Below, in pieces: positions 1 to 8,087 of a stretch of DNA of 64,000 nucleotides. Each line of letters begins with the position of its first letter. The stretch's first letter is position 1. Position numbers and translations under genes: made by a program. The notes beneath the pieces were generated by a model. That model saw nothing but the letters and a program-made list of their open reading frames with translations. It did not search any database and was not told the DNA's origin. The DNA is taken from NCBI RefSeq assembly GCF_001544495.1, contig NZ_FCNZ02000002.1, forward strand, positions 309,777-373,776, read 5' to 3'. This DNA comes from Caballeronia telluris. GTDB lineage: Bacteria > Pseudomonadota > Gammaproteobacteria > Burkholderiales > Burkholderiaceae.

Positions 1-175
1 GGAAGGCCGCACGATGATCGTCGTCACGCACGAGATGGCGTTCGCGCGCAACGTGTCGAACCATGTCGTGTTCCTGCACCAGGGGCGCATCGAGGAAGAA
101 GGTCATCCGCAGGAGGTGTTCGGCGCGCCTAAAAGCGAACGGCTCAGGCAGTTCCTGTCCGGCAGTCTCAAGTGA
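1..175 (+). CDS. Polar amino-acid ABC transporter ATP-binding protein, C-terminal fragment
   Basis: Only the last 57 codons are present, read in the frame starting at base 2; the gene begins outside the window. The fragment contains the switch region with the conserved His (VVTHEMAFAR) and a C-terminus of the type ERLRQFLSGSLK. This is typical of GlnQ/HisP-like ATPases that drive import of polar amino acids at the inner membrane. Walker A, the signature motif and the partner permeases cannot be seen, so the substrate is unknown. It ends at a TGA and a hairpin with a T-run follows about 60 nt later. Confidence 0.85.
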   Translation, partial: EGRTMIVVTHEMAFARNVSNHVVFLHQGRIEEEGHPQEVFGAPKSERLRQFLSGSLK

Positions 176-235
176 TGCCGCTAATTCTGTAGTTCCTGTA
201 GTCGCACGCGCCGCCATGCGCGTTGGCAGACCCGA

Positions 236-263
236 GAAAAAAGCGCCGAAAGGCGCTTTTTTC
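236..263 (+). terminator. Rho-independent terminator after the ABC ATPase gene
   Basis: AAAAAAGCGCC and GGCGCTTTTTT form an 11-bp stem around a GAAA tetraloop and end in a T-run. It lies downstream of the ATPase fragment and could act in both directions. Confidence 0.85.
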
Positions 264-743
264 ATGTCCGCGCGCGGCCCTGAAGCCCCGCTGGAGAGCA
301 CTTTCACGGCCTAGCCCCCTATCGGACGCCAGTCAATAGAGTCATTCCTTGACCTAAAGCTTTCAGTTTCATAAAGGCCTTACGCGGTAAGGCTTTGGAC
401 GGATTTCGACCGATCGGACGTGGCTTCGCAGGCACACCGGCATTGCATTTTCGAGACACATGGGTGGGAAACCGCAAATTTCTTTGGCGCCCAAAACGTA
501 TTTTGATAAATTAGTAATCAAAGTACCAAAACGAAGTTCACAAAAAGTAGTTTTACTTCAAAAAGAACTGAGGAGACACCGAACCCAACGGTCGGCAGTC
601 GCGTCCGCGTCCAGGCCAGCGCGCGGATCAACCAGGGCGCACCTGCCCGCGTGTCCCTCTGAAAACGATTTCCGGTTCGATGCTCCCGCATCGCGCCACA
701 CGGCAGCACTTGGGTTCCTTTTTTGACAGGGTTGGAGGAGATG
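264..743. other. Non-coding leader and promoter region of the porin gene
   Basis: No convincing gene is present. A 7-bp hairpin at 377-393 (GCCTTAC, loop GCG, GTAAGGC) is followed by TTT and could be an attenuator or a weak terminator. The stretch at 470-570 is much richer in A and T than its surroundings and probably holds the porin promoter. At 543-563 it contains a sequence matching 15 of 21 positions of the perfect palindrome between zwf and gtsA. I could not fix a -35/-10 pair with confidence. Confidence 0.5.
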
Positions 744-1919
744 ATGAAAAAAGCTTTGCTCGCGGCATCGCTGCTGACGTTCGGCGTTGCGGCCCACGCT
801 CAGAGCAGCGTGACGCTGTATGGTCGCCTGGACGCGGGACTCGAATACATGACCGGCGTGCCGCAAGGCGTCGGCGCGGCCGGTCAGGCCACCGGCAGCA
901 CGCACCGTTTCCGCGCTGAAAGCGGCGACTGGGGCACGAGTCTCTGGGGCTTGAAGGGCGTCGAAGACCTGGGCGGCGGCTACAAGGCCGTGTTCCAGTT
1001 GGAAGGCAGCTTCAACACCATGACGGGTCAGGGCCCGGGCAATAACGGCATCTTCAATCGCTGGGCGACGGTCGGTATCGCCAACAACAGCTTCGGTACG
1101 CTGCTGTTGGGCCGCGAACTCTTCATCGCCAACGGCGTGTGGGACTTCGATCCGTTCGGTCAGTCGAACTGGTCGTCGGCGTCGCTGGTGCGTGGCCGCA
1201 ACTGGCCGCAATCGAGCAATAACATTTCGTACCAGTCGCCGAAGTGGTACGGCTTTGACGTGTACGGCCAGTACGCGCTGTCGAACGCGACGAACTGGAA
1301 CGGTAACGGCAGCACGCCGCAAGGCCGTGAAGGCGGTCTGCAACTGACATACACGTCCGCGCTCTTCCAGATCCGCGGCATGTACGACGAAATCCGCAAC
1401 CCGGCGAACGGCTCGCTCGGCGGCGTCTACGATCCGCTCAACGGTGGCAACGCCCTCGGCGGCAATCCCAATAATGGTGGCGGCAACGGCGTGTACGGCT
1501 ACTCGCGCGAATACACGGCGGCGTTCAACGTGTTCCTGGGCCAGTTCAAGATCCAGGGTGCCTATCAGGCAATTCGCAGTTCGGGCATGACGAACGTGCT
1601 GCCCGGCCAGCCGACGACGATCGACCACGAATGGGGCGGCGTGACGTGGCAAGCAACGCCGGCAGCGGCGCTGATTGCGGCTGTCTACCACTCGAACGCC
1701 AACAACGGCGCGGGCAATGCGACGCTGTACACGGTCGGCGGCTCGTACAACCTGTCGAAGCGCACGCTGCTCGACATCCAGGTGGCGACGGTGCAGAACA
1801 GCAAGTCGGCTAACTACGGCCTGAACGCCAACAACTTCGGCACGTCGGCTGCGACCGACAACCCGTTGCCAGGCCACAGCCAGTCGGGCGTGTATGCAGG
1901 TATCCAGCACTCGTTCTAA
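744..1919 (+). CDS. Gram-negative porin (OmpC/Opc-like, Burkholderiales type)
   Basis: A 391-residue outer-membrane porin expected to form a trimeric 16-strand barrel for diffusion of small hydrophilic solutes. The start MKKALLAASLL leads into a signal peptide cleaved after AAHAQ. The mature protein begins SSVTLYGRLDAGLEY, the usual opening of this family, and ends in a Phe (IQHSF), the sorting signal for BAM-mediated insertion. GGAGG at 734-738 fits the ATG at 744 better than the adjacent ATG at 741. A Gly/Asn-rich stretch (NALGGNPNNGGGNG) probably lies in a surface loop. The gene is monocistronic, with its own terminator. Substrate preference cannot be read from the sequence. Confidence 0.93.
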   Translation: MKKALLAASLLTFGVAAHAQSSVTLYGRLDAGLEYMTGVPQGVGAAGQATGSTHRFRAESGDWGTSLWGLKGVEDLGGGYKAVFQLEGSFNTMTGQGPGNNGIFNRWATVGIANNSFGTLLLGRELFIANGVWDFDPFGQSNWSSASLVRGRNWPQSSNNISYQSPKWYGFDVYGQYALSNATNWNGNGSTPQGREGGLQLTYTSALFQIRGMYDEIRNPANGSLGGVYDPLNGGNALGGNPNNGGGNGVYGYSREYTAAFNVFLGQFKIQGAYQAIRSSGMTNVLPGQPTTIDHEWGGVTWQATPAAALIAAVYHSNANNGAGNATLYTVGGSYNLSKRTLLDIQVATVQNSKSANYGLNANNFGTSAATDNPLPGHSQSGVYAGIQHSF

Positions 1920-1981
1920 TCGACGGGTCTGACAGAAAAAGGCTTCAAGAGAGTTTTCACGCTGCTGCGAGAGGCGCGTAT

Positions 1982-2019
1982 CGGTGCGGTGCCCGAAAGG
2001 GTATCGCACCGTTTTTTAT
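1982..2019 (+). terminator. Rho-independent terminator of the porin gene
   Basis: CGGTGCG (1982-1988) pairs with CGCACCG (2005-2011), with further pairing of GCCC and GGGT around GAAA, followed by TTTTTT. Confidence 0.85.
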
Positions 2020-2192
2020 TGGCGCTTCGAAAGGTGCGAATGCGGGCCGTTCGCGCGAAATGAGCGCTCGGATGCAGCGCCGCCGTGCTCCATGCAGAAA
2101 CGTCCGCTTTGCGCCTCTGATTTAGGAATTCTCCGCTAGTCGTGGGTGCGCCCGCCATCTAGCCTCGCCGATCCACCAACGACGAGGCTTTC

Positions 2193-3185
2193 ATGCGCCA
2201 GCGCCCTCAACTCCACGGCTCGTTCTGGGCACTTGCCGATTCCTCCGCCGCCGGACATTCGGCGACTTCCGTCGATCGAACCGAAGAACTCGAAGCGAGC
2301 GCCGCGGAATGCCGCGCTCGACGCGGCGGAAAGGCCGGACGCACCGCCGCGCTTCTGATCCACGGTCTCGGCGGCACGCAATTCGACCTCGGGTCGATCC
2401 ACAAGGCGCTGCGGCGCGCGGGCATCGAGCCGCATTCGATCACCCTGCCCGGCCACGGAACCACGCCGCACGACCTGGCGAGCGTGCGCGCGGAAGCGTG
2501 GCTCGACGCGGTCACGACGGCGTATCGCGAGATCGCACGCGACTACGACACCGTCCATGTGATCGGCATGTGCATGGGCGCGCTGCTCGCACTCGCCCTT
2601 TGCGCGCGGGAAGGCCACGCGCGCGGGCGGCTCGTCGCGCTGGCGCCGCCGATCTACATCGACGGCTGGGCGACGCCCTGGTATCGCGTGCTGCGTCACG
2701 CGGCGTACTGGCTACCGTTCGTGCCGAAGCGCGTGCGCGTCGATGAAAGCGAGCCGTACGGTATCAAGAACGCGGAACTGCGTTCGATCGTGAAGGCGAA
2801 ATTCGCGCGCGGCGACGCCTTCCACTATGGCTGGGTGCCGCTTGCGTGCATCCGCGAGGTGGATCGGCTAAGACGGCTCGCGAGGCGCGCCGCTGCCGCG
2901 CTCGCCTGCGAGACGCTCGTCATGCACGCGCGCCACGACGACCTGACGAGCCTGAAGTCGGCGTATTTTTTGCGCGGCGCGGTGAAGCGTTCGGAACTGG
3001 TCGTGCTGGAGAACAGCTATCACCTGATTTGCGTCGACAACGATCGGCTGCTCGTCGCGACGCACGTGCTGCGGTTCCTCGGGCTCGATCCGGCGCCGGC
3101 CGGCCGGCCGATGGCCGACGAGGCGAAGGAGTTATCGATCACTCGCCAGCGGATGGAGGAGCCATCTGCGCGGGTCGCTTCATGA
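2193..3185 (+). CDS. Alpha/beta hydrolase (carboxylesterase / monoacylglycerol-lipase-like) with a Cys nucleophile
   Basis: A 330-residue alpha/beta-hydrolase. LIHGLGG provides the oxyanion region and is followed by LPGHGTTP, as in carboxylesterases and monoacylglycerol lipases. The nucleophile elbow reads GMCMG rather than GxSxG, with Cys127 in the Ser position (codon TGC at 2571). The acid lies in HARHDD (Asp249 or Asp250) and the base is His277 in NSYH. A Cys elbow is known in PHA synthases and dienelactone hydrolases, but the rest resembles the esterase group. The N-terminal 50 residues are unusually polar, so the true start may be further in. No signal peptide is seen. It stands alone, facing the glk-hexR gene across a shared terminator. 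Confidence 0.8.
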   Translation: MRQRPQLHGSFWALADSSAAGHSATSVDRTEELEASAAECRARRGGKAGRTAALLIHGLGGTQFDLGSIHKALRRAGIEPHSITLPGHGTTPHDLASVRAEAWLDAVTTAYREIARDYDTVHVIGMCMGALLALALCAREGHARGRLVALAPPIYIDGWATPWYRVLRHAAYWLPFVPKRVRVDESEPYGIKNAELRSIVKAKFARGDAFHYGWVPLACIREVDRLRRLARRAAAALACETLVMHARHDDLTSLKSAYFLRGAVKRSELVVLENSYHLICVDNDRLLVATHVLRFLGLDPAPAGRPMADEAKELSITRQRMEEPSARVAS

Positions 3186-3224
3186 CAAAAGGCCGCCGGT
3201 TTTCACCGGCGGCCTTTGTTTTTG
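3186..3224. terminator. Bidirectional terminator between the hydrolase and glk-hexR genes
   Basis: AAAAGGCCGCCGG and CCGGCGGCCTTTGTTTTT form a long GC-rich stem with A and T tracts on either side. It suits both converging genes. Confidence 0.85.
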
Positions 3225-3247
3225 CCCCATCGCGACGGCTGGACGAC

Positions 3248-5170
3248 TTACTCCCGCGCCGCGCCCGACGCGCCGTGGCTCAGCCAGTCGAGGACCGCGC
3301 CCGTTTCGTCGTCGTCTGCGTCGCGCATCGTTGCGACCGTCTCGTTGAGCTTCGCGCCGGGCTTCGGCGCCGCGCGACGGATCGCGACGCCGACCGCGAG
3401 AATGTCGATGATGACGAGATGCAGGATGCGCGAAATCATCGACAACTGCGATTCGCGAATCTCGATGTGATCCGTCTCGAGCGCCACCGTGGCGCGCTTG
3501 GCGAGCGGCGTGTTGCTCGACGTGATCGCCACGACCGTCGCGCCCTGCTGCATCGCGACTTCGAGCACGCGCAGCAATTCCGGCGCGCGGCCCGACTTCG
3601 ACACCGCCACGATCACGTCGCCACGGCCGAGCAGCGCAGCGGACGCCGCCTGCATGTAGAGATCGCCGTAAGCGATCGTCGGAATGCCGAAGCGGAAGAA
3701 CTTGTAGTGCGCGTCCTGCGCGACGATGTTCGAATTCCCAAGGCCGTAGAACTCGATGCGCCGCGCGCCGTTCAGGATGTCGATCGCGCGCTCGACATTG
3801 TCGAAATTCAGGTGCTCGCGCAGCTGCAGGATCGCCGAGACGGTGTTGTCGAGCACTTTCGCGCCGAAATCGGTGGCCGTGTCGCCGAGATGCACCTGGC
3901 TGTGGCTCACCGGAATCGTGCCCGTGAGCCCGGTCGCGAGCTTCAGCTTGAAGTCGGAGAGCCCCGTGCAGCCGAGCGAGCGGCAAAAGCGGATCACGGT
4001 CGGCTGGCTGACGTCGGCCTTCCTCGCGATGTCGATGATCGGATCGTTGATGATCGAGCGCGGATGGTTCAGCGCGAGATCGGCAACGCGCCGCTCGGCG
4101 GGCGTGAGCGCGTCGCGCATCTGGCGGATGCGCTCGAACACCGCCGACGAGCCGCTGTTCGCGCGATTCGACAACTGCTCGGCAAGGATCGCGGAAACGC
4201 CGAGGAACGCAGGATATTCGGCGGTGATGACATAGGTCGGCACGCCCGACAGATACTGCTGGAAGCGCCCTTTCGCCTCGAAACGCTCGCGAAACGGCGA
4301 CTTGTAGAACAGTTCGCCGAGTTTGAGCACGACGCCGCCGCCGATATAGATGCCGCCGAGCGAACCGAGCGTCACCGCGATATTCCCCGAGAACGTGCCG
4401 AGGATGCCGCAGAAGCAGTTCACCGCTGCGAGCGCGAGCGCCTCGCCGTCGTGGGCGCGCTTGGTGACGTCGGCGCTGTTCACCGATTCCGCCACCGCGA
4501 TGCCGTCGCGCTCCGCGAACGCGCGGTAGATCAGTTCCAGCCCCGGCCCCGCCGCGACGCGCTCGAACGACACATGCGGCCACTTGGTACGCGCATGGCG
4601 CAGCACCAGGTCTTCGTCTTCATTCGACGGCGCGAAGCTCGCGTGGCCGCCCTCGCTGCCGAGCGCGATCCAGCGGTCGTCGGCGGGAATCAGCCCCGAT
4701 ACGCCGAGGCCCGTGCCCGGGCCAAGCAGGCCGATCACGCTATTCTGCCGCCGCGAACCACCGCCGACCTGCACGCGCTGGGCGTCGGTCAGGCCGGGCA
4801 GCGCCATCGCGAGCGCGGTGAAGTCGTTGACGACGAGCAGTGTATCGAAGCCGAGCGCGCGGCGCGTCGCTTCGATCGAGAAGCTCCAGTCGTGGTTGGT
4901 CATCGCGACCTGATCGCCGTCGACCGGATTCGCGATCGCGACCGCCGCGTGATTGACGCGGCCGACCTTGGTGTCCTTCAGATACTGCTGCATGACCTCC
5001 GCGATGCCCGGATAGTCGGCGGCCGGGTACACGCGGATCTGCCCGATTTCGCCCGGCGCCGTTTCGAGCGCGAAGCGCGCGTTGGTGCCGCCCACGTCGG
5101 CGAGGAGTCTCGGTCCGTCGGCATGCTGGCTGCCGGCCGGCGCGGCCTTGCTATGCACACCAGTAGACAT
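3248..5170 (-). CDS. glk: Bifunctional glucokinase / RpiR-family (HexR) transcriptional regulator
   Basis: A 640-residue fusion known from Burkholderia. Residues 20-335 are a bacterial glucokinase (LADVGGTN phosphate-binding motif at 23-30, GPGTGLG at 150-156, SEGGH at 172-176) that phosphorylates glucose with ATP. Residues 345-420 are an RpiR-type helix-turn-helix ([20 protein letters not shown]), and residues 460-600 are a SIS sugar-phosphate domain. The second half corresponds to HexR, which in pseudomonads senses KDPG and represses glucose genes. I start at MSTGVHSK rather than the in-frame ATG seven codons upstream, because known homologues begin there. The start overlaps the end of pgl by 20 nt, so the gene is the last of the zwf-pgl-glk operon. 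It probably regulates its own operon through the palindrome at 7621. Confidence 0.95.
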   Translation of the reverse strand: MSTGVHSKAAPAGSQHADGPRLLADVGGTNARFALETAPGEIGQIRVYPAADYPGIAEVMQQYLKDTKVGRVNHAAVAIANPVDGDQVAMTNHDWSFSIEATRRALGFDTLLVVNDFTALAMALPGLTDAQRVQVGGGSRRQNSVIGLLGPGTGLGVSGLIPADDRWIALGSEGGHASFAPSNEDEDLVLRHARTKWPHVSFERVAAGPGLELIYRAFAERDGIAVAESVNSADVTKRAHDGEALALAAVNCFCGILGTFSGNIAVTLGSLGGIYIGGGVVLKLGELFYKSPFRERFEAKGRFQQYLSGVPTYVITAEYPAFLGVSAILAEQLSNRANSGSSAVFERIRQMRDALTPAERRVADLALNHPRSIINDPIIDIARKADVSQPTVIRFCRSLGCTGLSDFKLKLATGLTGTIPVSHSQVHLGDTATDFGAKVLDNTVSAILQLREHLNFDNVERAIDILNGARRIEFYGLGNSNIVAQDAHYKFFRFGIPTIAYGDLYMQAASAALLGRGDVIVAVSKSGRAPELLRVLEVAMQQGATVVAITSSNTPLAKRATVALETDHIEIRESQLSMISRILHLVIIDILAVGVAIRRAAPKPGAKLNETVATMRDADDDETGAVLDWLSHGASGAARE

Positions 5171-5852
5171 CGAGCTTGACTCCCTGAGCATTGACCAACG
5201 TCGAGATGGCGTTTTTTTGTGGTGCGGCGAGCGCCGCGTTCAACACGTCGAGCTTCTTCTGGCCCGCGATCAGCAGATAAAGCTGGCCGATGTGCTTCAG
5301 CGCCGACATCGACAGGCTTACGCGCGCGTGTGGCGCGCTGGCCGGGTGAACCGAGACGAAGCGGTCGGCGGTGGTGATCGCGACGTCCCACTCCGGCGCG
5401 TCCGCGAAGATCGACGCCGTGTGGCCGTCCTCGCCCATGCCGAGCACGGCGACATCGGGCAGGCGGCGCTGCGCGTCGCCGTTCAGGTCGGCGATATGCG
5501 TTTCGAGCGAATCCGAGGTGTCGACGAGCGGCCAGAAATACGCCGCGCTCGCCGCGTTTTGCAACAGCGTCTCGCGCACGAGGCGCGCGTTGCTCGCGGC
5601 ATCCGTTTCCGGCACCCAGCGGTCGTCGACGAGCGTCACGTCGATGTGCGCCCAGTCGAGCGGTTCGCCCGACAGCGTCTCTAAAAAGGGACGCGGGCTC
5701 GTGCCGCCGGACACGGCGAGCGTCGCGTGATAAGCGGCGTCGGCCGACGCGGCACCGCGAGCCGCCAGCGACGCCGTTAACGCGTCGCCCACGGCTTTCG
5801 CCAGCGCGTCCGACTGGGCGCGCGGGTCGTCGAAAGTGTGAAGCTCGATCAC
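5151..5852 (-). CDS. pgl: 6-phosphogluconolactonase
   Basis: A 233-residue DevB/Pgl-type enzyme that hydrolyses 6-phosphogluconolactone to 6-phosphogluconate, the second step after Zwf. It shows [12 protein letters not shown] near the N-terminus, the [10 protein letters not shown] motif, and the [11 protein letters not shown] signature. The start is a GTG at 5852, with GGAGGA 3 nt upstream and the usual family N-terminus IELHTFDD. The longer reading frame upstream of it is basic and unlike the family. It sits between zwf (230-nt gap) and glk-hexR (20-nt overlap). Confidence 0.95.
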   Translation of the reverse strand: MIELHTFDDPRAQSDALAKAVGDALTASLAARGAASADAAYHATLAVSGGTSPRPFLETLSGEPLDWAHIDVTLVDDRWVPETDAASNARLVRETLLQNAASAAYFWPLVDTSDSLETHIADLNGDAQRRLPDVAVLGMGEDGHTASIFADAPEWDVAITTADRFVSVHPASAPHARVSLSMSALKHIGQLYLLIAGQKKLDVLNAALAAPQKNAISTLVNAQGVKLDVYWCA

Positions 5853-6082
5853 TGCTCCTCCATCCTGCTTTGTTTTCGTTTGATCAGCCCGCCGCGTGGT
5901 GCGGCGGCGGGTCATGGCCCGGCTCGGGTCTCGCGCGCTTGTCGGCGCATGCCGTCGTCTATTTGCCGTCTTCGGTGCGCTGTCGTCGTGTTGCCGTCAG
6001 CGCGTCGTCATCGCTCTGTTGCTATTGTCGTCTCGATTCGCAAGCTTCACCGTGTTTCAAAACCCGCGGCTTTGGTGCTCCG

Positions 6083-7552
6083 TCAGTTCTCTTCTTCCAG
6101 CCAGCACGTACCGTGTTGCGCCAGCATCGCGCTCGACGCCGCCGGTCCCCACGTGCCCGCCGCGTAAGGCTTCGGCGGCTTCGGCGACACTTCCCACTCG
6201 TTCAGGATCGGCTCGACCCATCGCCACGCGGCTTCCTGCTCGTCGCGCCGCACGAAGAGCGCGAGGCGCCCGCGGATCACGTCGAGCAAGAGGCGCTGGT
6301 AGGCCTCCATCTGCCCTTCGCGGAAGAACTGGTCGAACGCGAGGTCGAGGTGGACGCTTGCGAGGTTCATGCCTTCGCCCGGCTGCTTGGCGAGGCAGTA
6401 AAGGCGAATGGTCTCGTTCGGCTGCAGGCGGATCACGAGACGGTTCGCGCCCGCGCGCAACGCGTTCGCGCCGAGCGCCGAGTGCGGCACCGGCCGGAAA
6501 TTCACGACGATCTCCGCGACGCGGTCCGCGAGCCGCTTGCCCGTGCGCAGGAAGAACGGCACGCCCGCCCAGCGCCAGTTCTCGATTTCCACCTTCAGCG
6601 CGACGAACGTTTCCGTGCGGCTGTCGGGACGCACGCCCTTTTCGGTCGCGTAGGCCGGCACCGAGGCGCCCTTGATGACGCCCGCGTGATACTGCCCGCG
6701 CACCGCGACCCGGCTGATGTCGCGCGGATCGATCGGCTTCAGCGCGCGCAGCACGCGCAGCTTTTCGTCGCGCACGGAGTCGGAATCCATCGAGTGCGGC
6801 GGCTCCATCGTCACGATGGAGAGCAGTTGCAGCAAATGGTTCTGCACCATGTCGCGCAAGGCGCCGGTGTTGTCGTAGAAATCGCCGCGTGCTTCCACGC
6901 CGAGCTCTTCCGCGATCGTGATCTGGATGCTCTCCACCCATTCGCGGCGCCAGAGCGGCTCGAAAAGCGCATTGCCGAAGCGCAGCGCGAGCAGGTTCTG
7001 CACCGGCTCCTTGCCGAGATAGTGGTCGATCCGGTAGATCTGCTCTTCCTGGAAGATCTCGCCGACCGCGTCGTTGATCGCATTCGACGATTCCAGGTCG
7101 TAGCCGAGCGGCTTTTCGAGCACGATGCGCGCGTTCTGGTTCAGGCCGACATCGGCGAGCGCGCGGCAGATCGGCACGAAGAGCGACGGCCCCGTCGCAA
7201 GATAGAAGACGCGAATGCCGTCGTGCGCCGCGACCGCGTCGCGCAGGATCAGAAAGTCTTCCGGCTTGCCGAGGTCGATGTGCACGTACTCGACGCGCGC
7301 GAGAAAGCCCGACCACACCGCGTCATCCACGCTGCCCGCGCCGTTTTTCGCGACGTGCGGCTTCACATGCTCCTCGACCCATTCGAGATAGGCCGCGCGC
7401 GTTTCGACGCCGCGTGCGACGGCGAGGATCTTGCCGGCCGGCGCGAGCATCCCCGCGCGGTGCGCTTCGAAGAGCGCCGGCAGGATCTTGCGCATCGAGA
7501 GATCGCCCGTTCCGCCGAAGAGCACGAAGATGAAATTCGAGTCGGTTTGCAT
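6083..7552 (-). CDS. zwf: Glucose-6-phosphate 1-dehydrogenase
   Basis: A 489-residue cytosolic enzyme oxidising glucose-6-phosphate to 6-phosphogluconolactone with NAD(P)+, the entry to the Entner-Doudoroff and pentose-phosphate routes. The N-terminal Rossmann motif is FGGTGDLSMRK, and the substrate/catalytic signature is RIDHYLGKEP. The length is normal for the family. It is the first gene of the minus-strand operon zwf-pgl-glk-hexR. Its promoter lies in the shared region with the divergent sugar ABC importer. Confidence 0.97.
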   Translation of the reverse strand: MQTDSNFIFVLFGGTGDLSMRKILPALFEAHRAGMLAPAGKILAVARGVETRAAYLEWVEEHVKPHVAKNGAGSVDDAVWSGFLARVEYVHIDLGKPEDFLILRDAVAAHDGIRVFYLATGPSLFVPICRALADVGLNQNARIVLEKPLGYDLESSNAINDAVGEIFQEEQIYRIDHYLGKEPVQNLLALRFGNALFEPLWRREWVESIQITIAEELGVEARGDFYDNTGALRDMVQNHLLQLLSIVTMEPPHSMDSDSVRDEKLRVLRALKPIDPRDISRVAVRGQYHAGVIKGASVPAYATEKGVRPDSRTETFVALKVEIENWRWAGVPFFLRTGKRLADRVAEIVVNFRPVPHSALGANALRAGANRLVIRLQPNETIRLYCLAKQPGEGMNLASVHLDLAFDQFFREGQMEAYQRLLLDVIRGRLALFVRRDEQEAAWRWVEPILNEWEVSPKPPKPYAAGTWGPAASSAMLAQHGTCWLEEEN

Positions 7553-7611
7553 GTGTCTCCGTCTTCCCGCTCAGGGACTTTGTTCGGGACCGTAGTCCGA
7601 TAAAAATATTT

Positions 7612-7640
7612 TTGACACTGAATTGTAGTTTAACTACAAT
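7612..7640 (+). promoter_or_regulatory. Sigma-70 promoter directed to gtsABCD
   Basis: TTGACA (7612-7617), a 17-nt spacer, then TACAAT (7635-7640). This is a near-consensus pair. Its -10 box is formed by the right arm of the palindrome. Confidence 0.7.
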
Positions 7641-7641
7641 T
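7621..7641. promoter_or_regulatory. Perfect palindrome, candidate HexR operator
   Basis: Arms AATTGTAGTT and AACTACAATT are exact reverse complements around a single T. It resembles published HexR sites (TTGT, 7-8 nt, ACAA). It covers the -10 boxes of both divergent promoters, so a bound repressor would shut off sugar uptake and sugar oxidation together. HexR function is an inference from the site and from the hexR domain encoded in the same operon. Confidence 0.75.
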
Positions 7642-7649
7642 CAAATCAA
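7622..7649 (-). promoter_or_regulatory. Sigma-70 promoter directed to zwf-pgl-glk
   Basis: On the minus strand TTGATT (7649-7644) is followed after 16 nt by TACAAT (7627-7622), about 70 nt upstream of the zwf ATG. The -10 box is formed by the left arm of the palindrome. Confidence 0.6.
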
Positions 7650-8087
7650 GAGGTAATGTCATCCCGGAACAAAAAGCTTATGTCAATCAGAAGATGAGCG
7701 TTTTCCCGGAGTGGCGTTTCGAATGTTAGCGGAGCGGTCGATTGGGCGCTTTTCGCGCAACGTCAGCCGCGCGCCGCTTCCGGCACCTCGCGCCTTCGCG
7801 CCGTCAGAGCGCCGTGCGTTCATCGGCGGCCCGGGGCTCAAGCAGAATCAAAAGAGGAGACAACCGTTGCGATTCAAACCACTCATCTCTTGAGAGCCGT
7901 TCGGCCGCGTTTCGGTCTGCCGGCTACGCACGTGCGTCGCGCGCATGGCGCCGTCTCACGTTGCACTCTGTCCCGCCGACACCGCCGGACCCCGGCCACC
8001 CGTGTATCACCCGTTTTTCCCACCACCGCTTCCTGCTGAATCAGGGGCCAATCGTTTTTTGTTCAGGTGTTTCGGAGGAGATAAACA

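Larger units (their letters stand above)
7553..8087. other. Divergent control region between zwf and the sugar ABC importer
   Basis: A 535-nt stretch without a convincing gene. The part next to zwf (7600-7650) is AT-rich and holds two face-to-face promoters and a perfect palindrome. The remaining 440 nt would be a long untranslated leader of gtsA if transcription starts at this promoter. A possible 60-codon frame at 7711-7893 lacks a ribosome binding site and shows no recognisable protein. The gtsA ribosome binding site GGAGGAG lies at 8073-8079. Confidence 0.6.

Noticed and set aside
558..2009. 483-residue minus-strand frame opposite the porin
   Set aside because: Arg/Val/Ala-rich composition without motifs, exactly antisense to a clear porin; typical of high-GC antisense frames.
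2846..5179. 777-residue plus-strand frame opposite glk-hexR
   Set aside because: Antisense to a well-recognised gene; rich in Arg, Asp and His with no domain.
7711..7893. 60-codon plus-strand frame in the zwf/gts intergenic region
   Set aside because: No ribosome binding site, Arg/Pro-rich, no recognisable protein.
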